A stretch of DNA of 64,000 nucleotides from Antedon mediterranea (lineage: Eukaryota; Echinodermata; Crinoidea; Comatulida; Antedonidae). Position 1 is the stretch's first letter. Each line of letters starts with the position of its first letter. The translations under genes were made by a program, and so were the position numbers. The stretch lies in contig NC_092680.1 of the NCBI RefSeq assembly GCF_964355755.1, positions 8,349,001 through 8,413,000 of the forward strand. The letters run 5' to 3'. This document shows positions 59,471 to 64,000 of the stretch, one piece after another. A model generated the notes under the pieces. The model was not told the origin of the DNA, did no database searches, and was given only the letters and a program-made list of their open reading frames with translations.

Positions 59471-62400
59471 GTGAGTAACTATTAAAAAATAAGCTTGGCT
59501 TATTTATGTTCATTTGTAGCGCACCAACGAACCCGCTGCGTGTGGATGGCGCACGGTGTGATTATTTTTGTAACTCTTGCCCGATAGGATACATAAGATT
59601 TTCATTTGTACTCGCAACGGATTTCATTACAATAATGCTTCATTCCGCTAAGGTAGGCTATAGTCAACGTTATATTTGTCTGTAGTTGTTTTGTTCATTT
59701 AAAAAATCAATTGCTGAATACAGTGGCGGTTTTACTATTTTCAGGAGTGTTGATCTGTTCTATGATAATTGTCAAAAATAAACTGGTATTAATACGTTCA
59801 TAATTTTATTTTGACTGTCAAAAAAGTTAGACCGCACGTGAGCCTAGCGCTTCCCTAGATCCGTCGATAACTATTGTATGAAAGCCACCGAGTTAGCATT
59901 GATAATCATCGATAGTTATCGATGATAATTGTTATTGCGAAGAATAATTGATTATGCGTCTCAACAATCAAGTTTCTAACCCAAATACTTATTGCAAAAA
60001 TTACACGTGGAAGTTTGTCTTGATATTGAACGTCAGAATATATAGATTAGGAGAGTCGGGACCTCACATCCGTCAACAACTAAAAACGTTTTAAAATGTA
60101 TGCGTATTCGGTAAATCAGGTCAGAAAAATATCTCGTATACATACACAAATGATACAAAATTAATAATATGGATAGGCCTGACTGTGGAATCCAAGCAGC
60201 ACACCACGTCCTCTGTAAGATATTGCAATATTACATTATAAACATAATCGATAATGTAGTATCTCATTGGAATTATACCCCTGGAGGGCATGTAATGAAT
60301 ATATAGATATATCAGATGGATTGTCTTTCTTCTTTAAAGACAAAGAGATACAAGTCATAAGCTGAATGATAGTTATTAATATTATGATGAAAATGTTTTT
60401 AGCAAATTCTCAAAGTTAGCTGAGTGCCTGTTTACATTAATAGTTTAGTTTAATACAAGATGAATCATAATGTTAATTCTAAGTTGACAAAAAATATGGA
60501 AGAACGTGGTTGACTCTGATAAATGTATGTCTTCAAAGTCAAAATCCCCTGAACCGTAAAGACATTTGTTTTCAGTTTTTGAACGGAGTCTTCAGAATGA
60601 GATATAATTAAATTGTATAATTGCAAAAGATTAGAGATCAAGAAACAAACAAGTTTGCTTATTGAGTTGCAGTTGTCTGCCGTACTAATTGTAATTGCTT
60701 CGATGGATGTAGTAAGCGCGTGACGAGTAATTCTGTTTCTTATAAATATAGAATTATGTTATTTTCTTGATCGTTTACAGTTAAGTGTTCTTGTAATAAT
60801 ATTAGTATACATGTTTAAAACGGCACCCACGTGGACTCTACGTATTTAAAAAATGAGGCAGTTTATGTGGTAAAAAGGTTGTTGTCAGGAGACAAGAAAC
60901 TGCAGGTGATGTTCATTCTCTCTAGACATGATATCGTACGAGAATCGGATGTAAAATGAAGAGTAATTCGTAATTAAAGTCGAATACATATATAAAACTA
61001 AATAATCTACTGGACAAACAAAAAATGCATGAAAAGCAAGTTAGTAATAAGCAAGGTTTTTATTCTAGCTTTTGATTAGTTAGACTTCTGAGAACTAATT
61101 ATTCGATATAAAATCCCTTCTGTAAAATTATCATCCTAATCTTTCGAAACTGAACTGAAGCAAAGATGAATTACAAAAATCAATGTTTTCTTAAACTACT
61201 CCTGTGAATCGAAATAGGCTTATGCAATTTGTATTTTTCTTTAACTACGTTGCATGTGGCACTCAAAATGTGTTTACGTGTTCTTTCTACCGATGTTTGC
61301 CTATATTGATTCGTTAGTTTGTTAAAATGAATGAATACATGTAAATGATTGAACAGATGGAGAACAAAATGAGAAATGAATTGATATATTTAATGTTATT
61401 ATAGAAGAAAGCAAGTTTTGTTTTGAAGTAGATAATATGTATCTGATATATACATTCATTTATGTGAAGAAGGGGAAGGGAGGGATGAAAATACATGACC
61501 GAAATGTGGTTGGCAATTGTCTGGATACTTTCCACGTCATATTCTCGTCATTTTCATTCATATCAGTAACGTCTCAAATCAAATTATGTTGATGATGATA
61601 TCAGTTTTAAATTGTCAGAAGACAAACACAACAACTGTTTGTTTATTATCTATTGATTGTGATTATTTTATCACAGGATTAAATACTTGTTGTAATACAA
61701 ACTGAATATTTGATCAACTTAAAACGATCGTGCTCACGAACCGTCCTATTGCGCACTAACCGTTCATTTTGCTCATTAAAGTCGCATGGATGATTTCGAA
61801 AGATCACGTCTATCAAGATGAATTTGATTTTGTACGTTAAAAAATAATCTGAAATCAAATTAGATTGGAAAAATAAGTTGAATAATTCAACTCACGGTGC
61901 TATTAATATTCAATATCGGCTTACTAATGCGGAATTTATTACCACAGAAGCATTTTAACACCATGCCAAGTAAAACATTAGTTGATAAATTATTTCAAGT
62001 TGATAATTCAATATATTATTTATTTGTATTCAATCCATTATTTGTCCAAATTATAGAATATTCCGGCAATCATATAAATATTAGATACCGAAGTATTTAC
62101 TGTGGCAGTTGTCTCGCATTTCTAACACGTCCGTTAGAAAAAAATAATTGTATACTTACATCTAATAATACAGTGTTCATGTTTTAGTATAATACGTTTT
62201 ATCTTGAGCCATCCGTGTATAAGTAACAAGTCACGAATTCAATCTTTGAAAAGTAATAACTTTGAATAAAACTTCTTAGAAAGCTTAGTAGTTTGTGTAT
62301 ATGGAGGCTAAAATGGTTTCTAAGTTTATGTTAACATGTTAGTTTAGACCAAATAAAAAATAATAGTTAGTTTCACGCCTCCTCGGGAACACATTTTTTC

Positions 62401-63905
62401 ACACTTCACGGCTCAACACCCCTCTATCAAATTTTAGAACAGCAAAACTTTAAAAACTATTTACTATTTAAAATTGTTTTCAACAACAATAGTCGTGATA
62501 TATTATACACAAATTTGAAAAAATAAATGATTCGATTTTCCATCAACATTTTATGATTACAGTCATCGTACTTTTATGTTTGTCCTGGAGTGGCCTCAGA
62601 CTTGAAGCTAACATTTTTTATTTGGCTTTATATGAGTCTGCCTGGTGCTGCATTGAATTGACTATAACATTCGATCAAAATTGTTATTTTTAAGATGACA
62701 GACGTATTAACACGTAAAACATGTTCATATAAATTGTGTAACAAGATAAGATGGATACCCAGAATAGATAGTGATAACCAAATGTTATACTGTAGAAATA
62801 CCTGTTTAGGCCTAACATTTGAATTCAACAACCTATTATTGGAAAGTATTTTCAACCCATTCAATATTGAGGTTTATTGCTGAAAATAACGTCATGTTAA
62901 CTTTCTTTATGAGACTTTATAGTTGATGTGGAATGAATTGCTCGCAGAGTGCATTACGTTCTTCACACTATAAATTGTTTTTCATGCATATCGACAATCT
63001 ACAGTCCATAAGCCAATGTTTAGCCTGAATATACTTAATCAAATAGTATTCAAATGTATTTTGTTCGTTTATACAATCATTTAAAAAAAACAACATTATA
63101 TTAAAATATTATAAAGTCCGCTGAACTTATAATAGGCGTCCTACCCTCTAGCTATAGATGTTAGACTATAGTGTTCTGTCTTGCCGCGTGTGCACCCTAA
63201 CAACAATTTTGTCATAATCTTTCTTCTTGATTTTCTTTAGAAAAATTATCAAGCAAATAATTGTTATTTCATAAAACTAATAAATAAAGCAATACATGCA
63301 TAACGGGACAGAGATCTCGGACGCTGAGCTTTTGTTTCGTGTATCACCATTGTGTTACTGTGCACGTTCGACAATCGCCACACAAATCATCACTTCTTCC
63401 TTAGTCTACCGTCACGTGACGAATGTCGTAAACGAACCACATGACTCGACATACCATGCACTAATAATAACTTCTCCCTTCTTGTAGATGATTATTAGAC
63501 TATCGGGTCTTCTGTCAAGTATCTTCCGTTTATTTTACTCCATGAGATAGGAAAGATGAACAACCTGTTTATTAACATTATATCGTGCCAAATTAGCGCT
63601 CGGATGTGAAATACTTATTTAACTTTTACCCTAAAGGTCTCCTCAATTAGTTGCTCGTATCGTCTTCATGTACCGTATTATAAACACCACACGTACTATC
63701 ATAGATACATGTTTCATGTGCTGACGTCATGTTGGAAATTGATGACATTTATGTATTGAACATTAGATAAGAATATTCTTTGATTTGTGGTAGGCATTTT
63801 TAAAAATATTTTGTATGTAGGCCTATTATTTACATGGACATTTTTTTTTTCAATAAATTTCGGATATCAGTACCGAGTTTCTAAGTAAGTCTTTATTTAA
63901 AAATG
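59471..63905. other. Gene-free stretch, possibly a long first intron
   Basis: AT-rich DNA with a palindrome TCATCGATA-GT-TATCGATGA at 59906-59925, TAGGCCTA at 62807 and 63818, GTCACGTGAC at about 63412 and TGACGTCA at 63722. No exon was supported. Confidence 0.35.
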
Positions 63906-63907
63906 TG

Positions 63908-64000
63908 TTGTCCCCAAAAAACATGAAAAATGAAGATTATAGTTTTAATAAAGTTAATCAGTTCCCTAGAAAAAAAAATGAAAATGTTTTTACCTATAAA
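63908..64000. mobile_element. MITE, TTGTCCCCC family, copy 2, cut by the window end
   Basis: TTGTCCCC-AAAAAACATGAAAAATGAAG and AGTTAATCAGTT match the left half of the element at 39406, with about 30 bp deleted internally. The right end lies outside the window. Confidence 0.7.

Overview
The window is AT-rich (roughly one third G+C by eye) eukaryotic DNA, mostly non-coding, with a spliceosomal gene, decayed LINEs, tRNA-derived SINEs, MITEs, foldback-type elements and a large satellite. Splice sites, poly(A) signals and repeat types fit an animal. The foldback element with tandem-repeat arms resembles sea-urchin TU elements, and the palindrome TAGGCCTA is strikingly common. A marine invertebrate deuterostome, perhaps an echinoderm, is my best guess; this is an inference, not a demonstrated identity.

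Only one gene is solid: a five-exon plus-strand gene for phosphopantothenoylcysteine decarboxylase (PPCDC, coenzyme A synthesis), CDS 37181-44515, 199 residues, with all catalytic motifs intact. Its introns hold a SINE with a perfect target duplication, two kinds of TA-flanked MITE and a Tigger/pogo-like MITE remnant. Weaker coding candidates are an open frame running in from the left edge (2-181), a well-spliced exon at 349-430, an orphan membrane-segment exon on the minus strand (52655-52781) and a probable first coding exon at 59434-59470 lying downstream of a CRE site.

Layout. 1-5.8 kb: edge coding candidates, a LINE tail and single-copy-looking DNA. 5.8-7.4 kb: two copies of a repeat family starting with an AGTCGCG hairpin, enclosing a broken USP-like plus EEP-endonuclease gene of mobile-element type. 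10.2 kb: MITE. 12.5-13.95 kb: minisatellite and a foldback element whose inverted arms are tandem repeats of about 22 bp. 23.6-24.6 kb: LINE reverse-transcriptase C-terminus and opposing LINE tails. 27.3 kb: inverted copy of the AGTCGCG family. 29.6 kb: 249-bp MITE. 31.6-33.8 kb: 774-bp palindromic transposon with an 11-bp target duplication, followed by a 53-bp minisatellite with an inverted outlier arm. 34.3-34.9 kb: TAGGCCTA-rich block. 37.2-44.8 kb: PPCDC. 47.6-52.1 kb: 74-bp satellite with higher-order 9-unit and 23-unit duplications. 54.8-55.6 kb: minus-strand LINE end and plus-strand SINE. 57.1 kb: compact hairpin. 63.9 kb: MITE cut by the window end.

No operon-like cooperation is expected. 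The repeats document a genome shaped by short non-autonomous elements. Names of repeat classes are inferred from termini, target duplications and tails, because no database search was possible.
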